Origin: Agarophyton chilense | Lineage: Eukaryota > Rhodophyta > Florideophyceae > Gracilariales > Gracilariaceae | Assembly (NCBI GenBank): GCA_030374765.1 | Contig: JARGXX010000034.1 | Coordinates: 124,001 to 188,000, forward strand | DNA length: 64,000 nt | Reading direction: 5' to 3' | Shown here: positions 9,707-21,192 of the stretch, in pieces | Numbering within the stretch: position 1 is the first letter of the stretch | Layout: each line of letters begins with the position of its first letter | Notes under the pieces: model-generated | What the model saw: only the letters and a program-made list of their open reading frames with translations | What the model was told of the DNA's origin: nothing | The model's database searches: none | Program-made: the position numbers and the translations under genes

Positions 9707-11507
9707 TCAGAAAGATTCAATTTTCATCAAGCCGGCTATCCTCCTTACATCTTGAAGGTACGCATACTTTGTCAGTATGTCAGCGATCTGTAAACTCCTG
9801 GGAATATGATCGATTTCAACCACTCCTATACAAGATAGCTCTCTCACATGGTGCATATTCAAGTCAATATGTTTATTTCGACCCGATATATGCCGGTTGG
9901 TGATTAAGGACAATGCAGCCGAACTGTCAATCAAGACCTTGGTAGCCTCGTCTCATGAGTCTTCGTTCCAAGGCTGATGGCATGCGAATTCCCAAAATAA
10001 TTTTCTTATTCAAATGACGTCCTTTGCAGATGTAGAAAGCGCGACATATTCCGCTTCCGCTGAGGAGAGTTCAAGCAGAGTTTGTCGCTTAGAGTTCCAC
10101 AAAATCGGTGCGTCGTTGACGACAACTACGTACCCAGATGTATATCTTCTCGTCCGAATATCTCCTCTCCACTCGGGGTCATCGAAAGCACGAAGAGAAA
10201 CGGTAGTAATGGAACGACCAGACGGAAATTGAATTCCATTGTTAATAATACCCACAAGTATCGGAAAAATCGTTTCAGTAGGGAGAAATGTCGTTCATAA
10301 GGGTTTTGCAAATGTTTCGAAAGAGCCGACAAAGGATGGGAAAGATCCCGGCGAGTGGATACCGCTATGTCAAGAAGTTCACCAATTCCAGATCGATAGT
10401 TGGCATGATCGCTTGCGGAGAGTATGTTCTCGTTTTCCTTGGTTGGTGGAAGATCTGCAGCAGTTGGTAAAGGTGACCCAACTGTGTTGTAATGCTGCAT
10501 GCCAAACTTCTTGAGTAGTTGCAGAGCATATCCATACTGTGAGACCTTGATGCCGAGGGTAGAGCGTTGAGTGCTCCATCCGATGAATGCATTGAGTTCC
10601 CCATATAATTTGACATCGAAGGTTGCCGAAAGCTTCTCTTTGAAGTTACTAAGAATCTCAGAGCTGTTTGAGGCGAACGCTTAATCGTCAACGATAACAG
10701 CCAGGATAACGAAACTTTCTTGTTTCTGAAACATGAATACTCTCCAGTCTAATGTAGGTGTCACAAATTCCCACGAAAGGATAGTTTCCGAGAAGAAAGA
10801 GGCCCATATAATGCCAGCCTGTACTGCTCCAAACAGAGAGTTGAGCAGTTTACATACGTGATCTGGTTTTTCGAGTATCCCAGACGAATTTGGTGGCTGT
10901 TCCATGATGACCGGCACATCCAGTTTGCCGTACAAGTGTGCGTTGGAAATGTCTGCCCCGTTTACAACAAGATCGTGTGCAGCGGTAAAGGCTAGGAGAA
11001 TGGAATGCGAAGGGATTCATGAAAGGTCACTGGAGCGTATGTGTTCAATGAATAACAGTCAACGAACGGCTTCTGCTTGTCCCCACGTCGACAGCAGCGT
11101 GCCTTCTTCAGAAATTTCTTCCCGATCGCATCGAGCATCTTCTCCTTGAACACTCATGAGTAAGGAAATGGCTTCATCCAAGGTTGACGTGGAATAAGTT
11201 CCCATGTTTTACGATGGATGAGCGCATTCATCTCACGATCAATGGCTTCGCGCCAGCCGGCGTCCGTACAGGCTTCCTTAAAGCTGCTCGGAACCGAGCG
11301 GTCGTCTAGAGATTTCTTGGATATCCAAACGTTAGGGAAGTTGTGAGTCATGGTGGTGAATGCCTTGATCAGGTGTTCCTCCATGTCGGGACCGTCCAAT
11401 TCGCTTCCGTAAGGTTCTGTGTTCTCAATCTCTTTTCGTCTGGTTACTCCTTCCAGAAGAGTAGAACTACTGGGACGTTGAGAAGAGTTGACGGACTTGA
11501 AGTCCAA
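9707..11507 (-). pseudogene. Copia B reverse transcriptase and RNase H
   Basis: RT begins with the conserved 'EA....W..A...E...L...TWELIPR' block (here W-R-E-A-I-D-R-E-M-N-A-L and KTWELIPRQPWMKP, about 11.2 kb). It continues through FSLLKRFFRYLW to the RNase H signature S-S-A-E-A-E-Y-V-A-L-S-T (about 10.04 kb) and a final I-A-D-I-L-T-K tail (about 9.77 kb). It is spread over at least five frames (9707-9934, 10010-10255, 10126-10500, 10681-10935, 11154-11507). The catalytic YVDD block is eroded near 10.68 kb (VIVDD only). Clearly non-functional. Confidence 0.75.
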
Positions 11508-11576
11508 GCTGCGACACGTGGTAACCTAGTTCTTCTCCAGGACAAAAACACGTAGAAGTGTGGTGTCACTTTGCAT

Positions 11577-12503
11577 TCAAACAAAGTACACAAATATGCA
11601 ACGTGGGAGGAACTTTTTGTTTGCGAATGTCTTAGAGCGGTAGAAAAAAGCATAACCAGGTTGGCCAAACTCCGGAATGTGGGCGAAATCGATTTTTTTT
11701 GTTGGGTCCCACTCGAGCATTGGAATCCTTTCTTGTATCCTCGATGACGGAGCTCGATTTTTGAGCCAGTTCACGTGGTTCATAGCTTCAGCCCAGAAGG
11801 CTATCGGTAACTTGCTTGCGAATAGGATCACGCATGTCATGATCCATTGTTCTTGAATAAGCCTTTCGACTGCATGGTTGCTTTCAGAGTAATCCAGGTT
11901 GATACCGCTTTTGAAGCAAAATCTTTCCAATTCTTCATTCTTGTGTTCGCCTGCCCCGTCATGCCAAACATTTTTCAATCGAAAGAAGTTGTTTAGCTCC
12001 AACTCTGATCGGCGTTTGTACCATTCAATGTGCTTGCGAATAGTGTGACCGCTCTTGTCCTTCGTGAATAAAACGTCAGACTTCGATGTGCGGTCGTCGG
12101 GTATTGTGATCGCATAGATTGCTCCTGATAAGGAAGGCGAAATCTTTCCAGAGACATCCATGTGTATCAAATCCAGTGGGTTAGGTGTTGTCACGGAATT
12201 GGGTTCAGGAACGAGTGGCTCCCGCTTCATCTTACCCGTTAGGCAAGGAATACAGGTTAGGGACTCGAGGATAGAGCGTTGAAAGTATGGAACAGAGTCG
12301 AAAGCCCTTGAGAGATTTTGGTATCTCGTTGGGTGCAGGTGACCAGTGCGTCCATTCCATTCCAAAGAAAGTTCCTGTTTGGTGTTGCTTGCTTTGATCA
12401 CTATTGCCTGTTTGTCCTTTTCATGGAGAGTGAGGTTCATAGTGAAGAGCCTTTTGTGAATTTGTGTCTCCCAGATAACTTCGGACTTACAGTGGTTGTC
12501 CAA
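11577..12503 (-). pseudogene. Copia B integrase
   Basis: A 308-codon open stretch. GRTGHLHPTRYQNL gives the H...H half of the zinc site, and CIPCLTGKMKREP gives the C-x2-C half. L-D-L-I-H-M-D-V-S-G carries the first catalytic Asp. Conserved late blocks include ERLIQEQWIMTCVI, FWAEAMNHVNWLKNRAPS and FGQPGYAFF. It continues into the RT part after a stop and frame change near 11.5 kb. It is the longest intact piece of the element, but the flanking breaks mean it is not expressed as Pol. Confidence 0.75.
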
Positions 12504-12608
12504 AATGAAGCATCCATTCTAGGGTCGTAATGTAGAAGTGAATAGCACCATAAAATAAACGCTAACGACACCAACGGATAGAATGTTGGCTTCGAAAGAC
12601 GGTGCGTG

Positions 12609-13866
12609 TTAGGCTTCAACGACTGTACCATTGTCGAGAGGTATCCATACGTGGCCTTTCCGAACAAGACGAGCAGTGCCGGAGGCGGCTTGTACGGGCT
12701 CAATGTTCATGCGCTCGTAGCGGATAAATGATTTACGCGAATGGAAGAAGTGGAGGGTTGCGCCAGGGTCTATGTAGGCGAAATCGACATTTGTTGGGAA
12801 ATACTGCGATGTTACTCCTGTACTTTGCCCCATTGCATTTGTATGGAGATGAAGGCGGATGATCATCATCCCTTTGCACAACTTACGATCGAGGGTTGAA
12901 GTTTTTACCTTCATTTCCATTCCCTCTTGGTGCAAAGCGTTGATTGCAGTTGGATTGACGTTTTCCACCTGGGTTGTATTGTGGTTCGTACAGTGATTTT
13001 CGACCAACACCATTTTTCGAACTATTTTGTTGACGGTCAGATTTGCGAGAAGTATCTAGGTCGTTGTATTCTTCTCGTTCTCGTTTGTAGCAGTCTCGAG
13101 CGTAGTGACTGCGAAGACCGCAGTAGTAGCAGTTGTTGTCGCCGCGATCTCTGTTGGAAGATGATTTGTTTTGCCAGGTACTTCGTCTGCTTCCTTTTTT
13201 TCTTGCCGTGTATTCCTTAGGTTGTTCTACCGACGAGGGCGTGATGGTGGGAGATTGGTCCGGGTCGTTCGGGTTCTTACGGCGAGCCATTTCGGCTTTG
13301 ACAGCATTTAAGATGAAGTCGAACCCAGCTTCTGTGAGGTTGGACATCATGGCCAAAGGGGTGGAAGATTTTGGAAGACTTTAGATGAGTTTTGAAACTT
13401 TTTCTCTGTCCGAAAGCTCTTCGTCAAACGTTGCAAGTTCCCCGACAATTTCCATGAAATTGGACACATACTGGTTCCAGTCTTCAAAATCTCTGAAAAT
13501 GAGAGTGTCTAAGCGATGACGGATGTTCTGAACAGCTTTTGTATTGGATGTGGAGTACACTCGCTGCATTTCATCCCAAAGATCCTTGGCCTTTTTTTCG
13601 TCGTAGTCCAAAACTGTACGGACGAGAGCAAGAGCGGAATCCCCGAGGCATAATATGATGGTTCTCTTGGATTTCACGGACTTCTCGAACTAAGATCTCA
13701 ATGAACGTTTATTTAGATTGAATCCTTTGGGGCGAAGATACAAACCACTGAGAAAAACGTCGTTCCGGCGAAGAAACGCAAAAAGACGACGGCGCCATAG
13801 AATTTAGTCTGTGGGCACCTTGAGTTTCGATGGCTTTCCAAAGAGAGCCTCTTGAGCACCCGACAT
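12609..13866 (-). pseudogene. Copia B gag with zinc knuckle, and protease
   Basis: The likely gag start is the ATG at 13866 (MSGAQEALFGKPSK...), followed soon by a stop. The UBN2-like gag text resumes at 13677 with A-K-D-L-W-D-E-M and ENIRHRLD-like helices. A classical knuckle, C-Y-Y-C-G-L-R-S-H-Y-A-R-D-C (CX2CX4HX4C), lies near 13.1 kb in the 13356-12883 frame. The protease segment at 13013-12609 has A-Y-I-D-P-G-A-T-L-H, where the usual D-S-G is D-P-G. Frame changes at about 13.38 and 12.9 kb. Confidence 0.7.
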
Positions 13867-13892
13867 TGTTTGTAGATGTGGATAAAAGATTT

Positions 13893-14028
13893 ACATATTT
13901 AAGCGGGAAAGTTGTCGGAAAGGTTTACCTACTTGAGCGGAACGGGAGTCCACGTGATCAACCTGCTTGAGCATGGAAGGATTCCGCGTGATTAACCTGC
14001 TTGAGCCGGAAAGGATTCCGCAACTATT
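13893..14028. repeat. Four 34-bp tandem repeats
   Basis: Units at 13893-13926, 13927-13960, 13961-13994 and 13995-14028, each exactly 34 bp, share the pattern 'ACCTgCTTGAGCcGGAAaGGATTCCgcgTGATTA'-like with changes (here shown as consensus letters, not a run of source sequence). They lie in the leader of copia B, just upstream of its gag start. There is no spacer between units. Confidence 0.75.
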
Positions 14029-14560
14029 TTTTTCTTCTTCTTTGACTTCAACTTCGCCCGACCCCTACGGCTGGCAATTAAACTTAAGGTGATCCTTGCC
14101 CAACCCAGGGACCTAGGCTATCGATGAAATACAGGTCCTGGCAATTAAGCAGCTAACCCCGCACCACAACGACCCGACCTTTGAAAAAACATTCTCTCTA
14201 GGCTCTAATGATTGTTTTTGACTGAGACTGAACGATGAGACACCCTGTCACCGAAGGTCCGCAGAGCACACTCCAGCAGAGCTAGTTATCCAGTGTGATG
14301 CATCCTAAGCGGATTAGTTCAAGTCCTCAATCGATTTCCGACCCGTTTCCCAGCATGACAGTCACCAACTCTCATCAAGGTCCATGGAGCCTCAGGTACC
14401 CTTTTTGATTGTTTGGGTACCTGGATGATGTTACATGACTTATATAAGTATCTCTTAGCAGTCTGGATACATAAACCCTTAACAGAGGCAGGTGAAACTT
14501 CCCACTACCTCTAATTCATATCTCCCCGCAGCTTCCCGGGGAGATTGAGGGACTTCATTA
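14029..14560. other. Copia B leader, non-repetitive part
   Basis: No gene is seen. It contains a symmetrical ACTTATATAAGTA TATA-like sequence (about 14438) and a GGTACC...GGTACC inverted pair (about 14395-14431). Nothing shows that these are used. Confidence 0.35.
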
Positions 14561-15697
14561 TCAACCTTCGAATGTAGGGAGCTTTTCGACCTGTAAGGAC
14601 AGGAAGGTATTTTGTTGATTGAATTTATCTCTCTCTCTCTCTCGAGAGATAAAACTTAGAGTCGGAGGACTGCAATTGTCCCATGCGGTCAAACCTCGAA
14701 GTGACAAAGGCCCAAGCCAAGGAACCGATGCGCATAGATGAGGCGCAAGCCAAGGAACCAAGGCGCAGAAGGGAGGCTCAAGCCAAGGAACCGATGCGCG
14801 GAGATAAGGCGAAAGCGAAGGAAACAAGGCGCAAAGGGGAGGCGGAAGCCAAGGAACCGATGCGCGGAGATGAGATGCGAATCGAGGAACCAAGGCGTAG
14901 AGAGGAGGCGCCAGGCAAGGAACCAATGCGTCTAGGCAAGGCACAGAGGGGAGGCGGTAAGCCAAGGAACCGATGAGTGGCGGCGAGGCGCAAGGCGAGG
15001 AACCAAGGCGCAAAGGGGAGGCGGAAGCCAAGGAACCCATTAAACGTGAAAGCCATAATGCTGAAGAAATGAAGAAACTAAATTCCGAGAAAGCGCTGAA
15101 GCCGGAGGCCAAGGATGCACGTGGGCCGAATGCCAAGAAGCGCCGAGGCCGGGGGCCGAGAATGCGAGGAAGCCGAAAGCACTTAAGAAGTGCGGAGGCT
15201 GGAAAGGCGAGGAAGCGTGGAAGCCAAAAGTTCTTACGAAGTGCAAGGGCCGGAAAGCCTAGATAGCGCAAGAGCAGAGAGATCTTACGAAGTGTGAGGG
15301 AAGGAAGGCCTAGGAAGCGCGGAAGCCGAAAGTTTTTACGAAGTGCAGAGGACGTAACGCCGAGGAAGCGCAGAAACAGAGAGCTCTTACGAAGTGAGGA
15401 GAGCCAAAGGCCGAAGAAGCGAGAAAGCTGAGAGCTCTTCCGAGGCGCGGAGGCCGTAACGCAGAAGAAACGCGGAAGCTGAAAGTTCTTACGAAGTGCG
15501 GAGGCCGAAAGTATGAGGATGCGCGGAGGCTGAAAGCTAAGAAGCGCAGAGACCGGAGGCCGAGGATGCGGAGGCGAAGCGCATGGCAGCCCATAGGAGC
15601 GCTGCAGTGGTGCGTAGACCCAGGTGAATGCTGCCATGTTAGAACTGGAGCGCTGGAGCCTCCCTCCCTTGGCCTCTCTGATGGTGGGTGTGACCAC
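14561..15697 (-). CDS. Repeat-built open frame in the copia B leader (doubtful gene)
   Basis: A 378-codon frame that starts inside the 5' LTR, crosses the primer site and runs through two blocks of minisatellite. The first block gives an 18-residue repeat of the type SALRKNFQLPRFLGLP; the second gives repeats like ASPLRLGSS and LRASVPWL. Because the DNA repeats are multiples of 27 bp, several frames on both strands stay open over long distances; plus-strand frames give hydrophilic EAQAKEPRR repeats. The open frame may therefore be a by-product of the repeat. It could instead be a leader ORF of the element. No known domain. Confidence 0.2.
   Translation of the reverse strand: MVTPTIREAKGGRLQRSSSNMAAFTWVYAPLQRSYGLPCASPPHPRPPVSALLSFQPPRILILSASALRKNFQLPRFFCVTASAPRKSSQLSRFFGLWLSSLRKSSLFLRFLGVTSSALRKNFRLPRFLGLPSLTLRKISLLLRYLGFPALALRKNFWLPRFLAFPASALLKCFRLPRILGPRPRRFLAFGPRASLASGFSAFSEFSFFISSALWLSRLMGSLASASPLRLGSSPCASPPLIGSLAYRLPSVPCLDALVPCLAPPLYALVPRFASHLRASVPWLPPPLCALFPSLSPYLRASVPWLEPPFCALVPWLAPHLCASVPWLGPLSLRGLTAWDNCSPPTLSFISRERERDKFNQQNTFLSLQVEKLPTFEG
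14663..15600. repeat. GC-rich minisatellite in the copia B leader
   Basis: The left part (about 14700-15040) is built from degenerate 27/54-bp units around 'gccaaggaaccgatgcgc'. The right part (about 15160-15600) is built from about 54-bp units around 'aagttcttacgaagtgcgg'. A (CT)n run lies just before, at about 14628-14645. Units differ by many substitutions, so the array is not recent. Confidence 0.75.
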
Positions 15698-15818
15698 TCT
15701 TGGCGGCCGTGCATTTTATTTGTTTCAGTGCAAGCTACGGAGCAAAGCGCTGTGTACACGTAATGATGCGTGGGTCGTGCTGCGCTTTCGTCTTGCATGA
15801 GGTGCACGAATATTAACT
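15637..15818 (-). repeat. 5' LTR of copia element B, with adjacent primer site
   Basis: Partner of 9073-9254. On the minus strand it ends ...TAACA and is followed without gap by TGGCAGCATTCACCTGGG (15636-15619). That has the TGG start expected of a primer site matching a tRNA 3' CCA end; the tRNA was not identified. The first bases of this LTR are mutated relative to the 3' copy (AGT for TGC). Confidence 0.75.
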
Positions 15819-16734
15819 TACTGATTACTTCTTCTACAGCCGTCGTTTGTGGTCTGGGTTAACTTCAGGCAAGGCCAGAAAACTTTAAAAAGTTCGCGTA
15901 CAGCAGTTGTTTCGGAAAGGAGACATTTCTATGACGGTTATTATCGATAAAAATTCAGTACCTTGGTACTGAAGAACATGAAAGAACTACACATATTTTA
16001 CGTAATTTTGACGAAGCCCAAATTTCTTATGCGGGCTCAGACATTCAATTGTAAAGTTGAGCGAGCGCATAGAAAAGCCTATAGCACGGATTAAGCTATG
16101 GAAATTCATGGCCACTGCTATAAAGCTGCTGAAACATATCAAACATATTGATACCCTTGGCCAGTACTGAAACGGTTAGAATGCCAACGATGAAACACAC
16201 TACTTTGGAAGTTTTAGATGAAAAACCAGTTAGCCACTTCGGAAATGGAAGAAGAAATCCAACTAGCGGCGTTTGTACCGAACAAAAGATTGATACGGAA
16301 TGTGATTGGCGGTAACAATAAGTAGGTTTCGCTGTACTTCTGGTCTTTGTCTTTTTGGTTCGTTCCTGGGTTCCTCAGCTGTAGAACTCTACGAATTATA
16401 GCTGGTGCGCTACTTTTCGTCTTGCTAGTTCTACCTTATAGCCTATAGAAGGGTTCCCTATATTTGTACATTGTTCAAACATCCTGTGCGCAATTAGTTC
16501 GGACTGTAACCGAACTCAAAATATTCACAATCTTTCTTTTTTGACAATTTCACTTTTCCTGTAGATGACTGAAAACTGGGAGACTTAGCAGTAGAGAATT
16601 CAAACGGAAATTTTCTATCACAAAGCAAAATCTCTAAAGCTTAACAAATCAGACCGTCGGTCTTCGTCAGCGGATCAACCAAATTCTGTTTTCTAGGTAT
16701 GCACACCATTCGGACAACGTTTTGAGGCTCAAAC
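15819..16734. other. No gene seen
   Basis: AT-rich DNA without convincing coding or repeat structure. The right end may be the 3' flank of the copia C relic. Confidence 0.4.
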
Positions 16735-17827
16735 TCATAGTATAACTATAACATCTCCACGAATAGACCCATCATTGGCATTACAACACGTAGATAGAGA
16801 ACTGTAGAGATACTTAGAGTCTACTACGACAATCTGGCCCACCTCTATATCAAGTGCCATGTTCATGTACTGAACCAGTAACATTCCTTCATCTATCCCC
16901 TCACCGGCGGCGAGGATTTCTGTAGAACCAATAGACTTCAAATGTCTTTTAGATTTATGAGAACTCCAAGCTACGTGTGGAAACTGAAGTTCTTCTTCAA
17001 CTCTCCGATAAAAAGGCAAGCAACAAACCCCAGTTGCCAATAATCATCGGTTCGACTTGCATCCGAAAAAAACCCCACTGACACTTGGTACGACCGGGAA
17101 TAATTTGGTCGCTGATACTGTGTGCTAGTGACTTTTCTCTTAAAACTCCGAAACATGTTTACCAGCGTAACAAAATCCTTCACAAGAAGTTGCGAACCTT
17201 TCCTTCATAAAAAACAGCCGCAAATGGGCAGAATAGCGGAGCAGCCAGTCCCAACTAACCCAACGACCTGTTAAGACACCTGAATGCAGCTGCTCCAAGG
17301 CTATTAAGTTTTCTTATCGTTTTGTACGCCTGTTACGATCCAGGGGGTAGGTTTCGTTGATCTGCAGCTTTTTGTCTCCATGTATCATATTGGAATGATC
17401 ATCGAGCTGCGAAACCATGAGGCCATAAAAACTGATTGTTCCCGGTCCATACACCATATTGCCGGAGGCGTATGATTTTCCGATCTATTCAATGACTTCG
17501 GTAATCTTACTGCACGACCCACCAAAAAAGTACAGTATCAACCTTAATGGCTACAACAGATAGCTTTCCACCTTCCATCTGATAGAATAGTTGAGGTATA
17601 TCGATTAGTTGAGTAAACGCATTGCTTTTAAAAAGGTCGTCGCTCGGTCTTTGCCATATCGCAGAAGCATTTACAAGCCCATAGGTAGCTGCAAGAAGTA
17701 ACAAGTAAAACTTATACCTTGAGGTGCAATCGCAAGATGAAACCATGTACCCATCTCTCGTTGCTTCTCCAGTCTGGAGAAACTCGTTATTGAAATCGAT
17801 CTTAGCAAATGTCCACTTGTGTTTCAC
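16735..17827 (-). pseudogene. Copia C reverse transcriptase and RNase H fragments
   Basis: At 17827-17507 the RT palm reads KWTFAKIDFNNEFLQTGEA and L-L-L-A-A-T-Y-G-L-V-N-A-S, then A-I-K-V-D-T-V-L-F where the YVDD block should be (V-D-T for V-D-D). At 17183-16971 and 17040-16735 RNase H reads F-F-S-D-A-S-R-T-D-D, then AWSSHKSKRHLKS, I-G-S-T-E-I-L-A-A-G-E and VVVDSKYLYSSLS. Frames change at about 17.5 and 17.0 kb. The sequence type is the Ty1/copia variety common in fungi and algae. It is the 3' part of the element whose integrase lies at 19.3-21.2 kb. Confidence 0.7.
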
Positions 17828-19305
17828 TGCAAGTGTTTACAACATCCGAATACCAGTAGGTGGGCAGGTGGTGGAATCGGTCTTCAAAGTGTGCTTCTGC
17901 TGGTCTTCGTTTCAATTGGTGCAATTCGCGCACGTAAAAGCAGTGATTTCTCATCACACCTTTTAATCTTGTGTAATACTTGGCTGGAGATGATGTTGGC
18001 ATCAATAGGGACCTGTATAATAGGAACCTCGCGAAAAGTATCCATCAAAGCTTTTTCTTACACATTGTATGCATTTTCCTTGAGAAAAAAGCGAACACTG
18101 TGGGTACCGTAAGGCGTACAGTGTTCCAGCATTGCTGGGACACACGTTTACGGAGTGGCAGCAGGACCTGCACTATGTATTTCACCGCTGGCGTCGAAAG
18201 TCATAATGGCGCATTAGGAAAAAAATTATAGTTATTATAATTTCATTGGTTAGTCTGCTGCTTTAAAAGCTGCAAGCAGCGATTACAGTAGCCTAGAAGC
18301 GCAAAGTAGTTACTTTCGAGTAGTAATCCGTTTCAGCTCCGTTTTGGAGGTTCTAGATCTCTATAAAAAGGGCTCTGATGTCACCGCGTTTTCTTTCGAA
18401 CGATTACAACCAACAATTGACACCCTAAAACATTATTTATCTTTGGCTTCGAGCCCTTCAACTTTATCAAAAGGTGAGACGTTTGCCGCCTGGGGTCTAG
18501 TGAGGCGACTGCCGCTTGAATAGCAACCCCATACATTATAAAAATCTGTGAGGTGTTTGCCGCAGTACAGGGGTCCAGTGAGGCGTTAGGCGCTGGGCGG
18601 AACACCCCTTCTCAGTCCACTGCACCGATTGAAGCACCCGCGGAGTGGACGGGAGATAATTTGTGTGTACCAACGGTACTGGGTCTGTCTAGAGAGCGCT
18701 CAAAGAGTAACAAGCCTGTGACGGTCGTAAAGACTTGGGGGCGATCTGGGAAATTTACTAGAAGGGAAGCTGATGCAAGTGGTGCCGCGTAACCTTTCCC
18801 GTAAACGGCCAGCTTCGAGTATAGAGTGAAAACATATCCTTTTTTGATTACCTCTCCTCGGGAAGCCTTGTATGGATTTTACACGCCTGCTTCTGGATAA
18901 CGCAGAAGTGGGAAGGCTGAAGAAATCATTACACATCCGGAGTGTTTAACCGGAAGCCACGGTGTCTGACCCCTAATGACTATTGACATAAGTCTTTTGT
19001 TGCGTTGGTTTAAAAAGTTTAAGAAGTTTAAGAAGTTTAAGAAGTTTATTTCAAAAAATTTATATATCATTTCATCTATTTGGACCATTCAGTAACGGAA
19101 AAGGCTTTCTTTCGCCGAAGTTTACTGTAACGTGTAGCCCACAGCGTCACACCGAAGATTTCACCCACAAACGCAATGAGATGGTGCAACATAAACTCCT
19201 TACAGTCTAGTTCGTCATTTTATTGACGCAATCTATTGGCCTCGATACTATCCAGCTCTTGTCTGAGGGAAAGCTGCAATTCGTTTTCCACAATAGCTTC
19301 TCCTC
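17828..19305. other. Eroded or inserted DNA inside copia C
   Basis: Between the RT and integrase relics no clear domain can be read. It contains an imperfect direct repeat (about 18471-18512 and 18547-18588, around 'gtttgccgc...gtccagtgaggcg'). A CTCTATAAAAAGGG box at about 18360 could mark a solo LTR, though no ends were found. Confidence 0.35.
19017..19048. repeat. 9-bp microsatellite (GTTTAAGAA)n
   Basis: Three and a half perfect copies of GTTTAAGAA. Confidence 0.9.
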
Positions 19306-21192
19306 CTATGGCGTTACCGAATTATCACCATGTCTTCTCTTGAAGTTGAAGAACTTCTTTTCGTCTTTCTTCGTAGCAAATGGCGTATCTTTCGGATCGG
19401 AGGGAGAAATGCGCGACCGTTCCTGTGTAGTACTGGTTATCCAAAGGCCAGTACACTTCAATTCTGTCTCCCAACTTAGGTAATGTGGATCCCATTCCTG
19501 TTTTGTCTCCAGTCCCCATACTGTGCTGACTGTGGTAGTCCTGTTTTGCTTAGGTGGTGTCCTCTTCTGCAAGACAATGATTGTAGGCAAGCGAAACTGA
19601 GTAATCCAACTAGTCGATTGCACAGCAGAGGCTAGCTTACCCTGACCCACCACGGGGCTTCCGTCTTCTATTGCTGCCGATAAAGTTCTGCCATTGGCAC
19701 CAGGGAGTGTCTCAGTTCGATTTTCATGGTCGTATGTGAAAACAAGCTTAACCCTATTCCATATTTCTCGTTTCTCATTCGAATTAATGATAAAAACCTG
19801 AAAAAATGTCCCCTACACTTGTAGGAACATCTCTTGTGGCCTTCTACCGCAATATGAGGATCAACATGCGCTTCGCTAGCAAGGTTTCATGCGCTTCGAT
19901 AAGGGCGGGGGGTATCTCAGAGGGTACGGCTCCACTCAGAACAGGGCGTTTGTAGCCTTTGGCCAGCTCTTGGGCCCGAGAGAACATCACTGCAGTAGAG
20001 ATCATTCGATATGCACAGCGACTTCTGGACCAAAAGAGGTACCTGAGCGTCATCTTCGTCGCTCGACTCAGCCTTCACACGGAGAAATATGTCTCTAATA
20101 ATTCGTTGCTTGGACTCAAACACAATTTTGTTGTGTCTTCTCAGAGGCAGTGGTCGTGCTTACATGCCATTTTGTGGCGAACTACGCTGGTAGCGTTGTT
20201 TTGTGATGAGGTTCGATGCCCCTTTTTTTTACTGTGGAGGGATCGTTTCGGTGCTTAAATGCCCCTACTGTGTCTCTCGTACGAGACACTCAACTAGTCT
20301 AGAAGGCTATCTACGCCTGCAACCTACGCAGGTATTATCTACGCGTATGCCTGCTGAAGGAACCCTGTGGCCTCTTTGGGTTCCGTCCAGCCAGGCAGAG
20401 CCGGAAACGGCTACACATAAGGACCGAGATATCCAAGAAATATCGAATCGTTGAACGCAGGATCGAAGAGGACAGACTTCGGGTTCCAAGAGCGGGATAT
20501 TCAATGGGATTAAAGCACACAGATGGCGTTGCTCATAGATGTATCTACTACGGTCGTTCCCGCAGAGTAGCGTGCAGTGGAGTCTATCATATGGAACACG
20601 CACTTCTCGTCCAGAAACATGTGGTCTGCACAGACCACGTTGTTGAAAGAGCGATTTATGGAACTGAGGGAAACCTTCCTCGGAGGAAGAGGCAAGGCTG
20701 TAGTCTTACAATTAATGCATTGTTCGAGTGTACGAGCAAGATACCTGTTAACTTTTTCGCTCTCTATACCATTTCGTTCCAGCAGGTCTCTGATGTCCAA
20801 ATAGATAGAATGTCCACAAACATGTGTGTGGACCTTGTCAACTATCTTCTTGAGTTCATTCCAGGGTCGAGGGACGTCAGACTCCACATCGTGGGCCATA
20901 GCGCAATACAATTTCCTACGCTCTGATCATGCTTCGGCTGTGCTCGAAATTTGAACGCTCCATGGGGGAAGTAACTGTGGAAATCATGGTCGACTAGCGA
21001 TATCATACCCTGTGAGAAACCGCTCCTATCACATGGAAGCTGCAACACATTTGTCTTCATGTGCAGTATGTCATAGAGCTGGGTAACATTTCTCCCAACC
21101 ACCCATTGAAATGATCCTTCTATGACCAAATGCCTGATTTTCACGGCGTTATCTTCATCCGAAACAGCGTGCAGAACAACAGATCCAAGCAC
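19306..21192 (-). pseudogene. Copia C protease and integrase fragments
   Basis: At 21192-20842 a protease-region text reads HLVIEGSFQWVVGRNVTQLYDILH. At 20911-20510 the integrase zinc site reads H-T-H-V-C-G-H, then C-I-N-C-K-T-T, then R-K-V-S-L-S-S-I-N-R-S-F-N and V-V-C-A-D-H-M-F-L-D with the first catalytic Asp. At 19519-19325 a GDRIEVYWPLDNQYYTGTV segment is the Tudor-like linker found after integrase in this copia group. Frame changes and stops separate the pieces, and the second half of the integrase core is poorly preserved. Confidence 0.65.

Larger units (their letters stand above)
9073..15818 (-). mobile_element. Copia element B, old, nearly complete, with an expanded leader
   Basis: Flanked by same-orientation 182-bp LTRs (9073-9254 and 15637-15818, about 90% identical by eye) and a degraded 5-bp duplication (CACTG at 9068-9072; TACTG at 15819-15823). 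In minus orientation the order is 5' LTR, primer site, long repeat-rich leader (about 13.9-15.6 kb), gag with zinc knuckle, protease, integrase, RT and RNase H, then 3' LTR. This is the Ty1/copia order, with IN before RT. Many stops and frameshifts make it dead. Its 6.75 kb exceeds the usual copia length of about 5 kb because of the leader. Confidence 0.75.

Noticed and set aside
13893-14028. Regular repeats reminiscent of a CRISPR array
   Set aside because: The 34-bp units abut without spacers and are diverged; the setting is a eukaryotic retroelement leader.
14683-15266. Plus-strand frames encoding EAQAKEPRR-type repeats
   Set aside because: They are another frame of the same 27-bp minisatellite, with no start context or independent support.
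18300-18400. CTCTATAAAAAGGG box as a promoter or solo LTR
   Set aside because: No LTR ends, target duplication or downstream gene could be defined.
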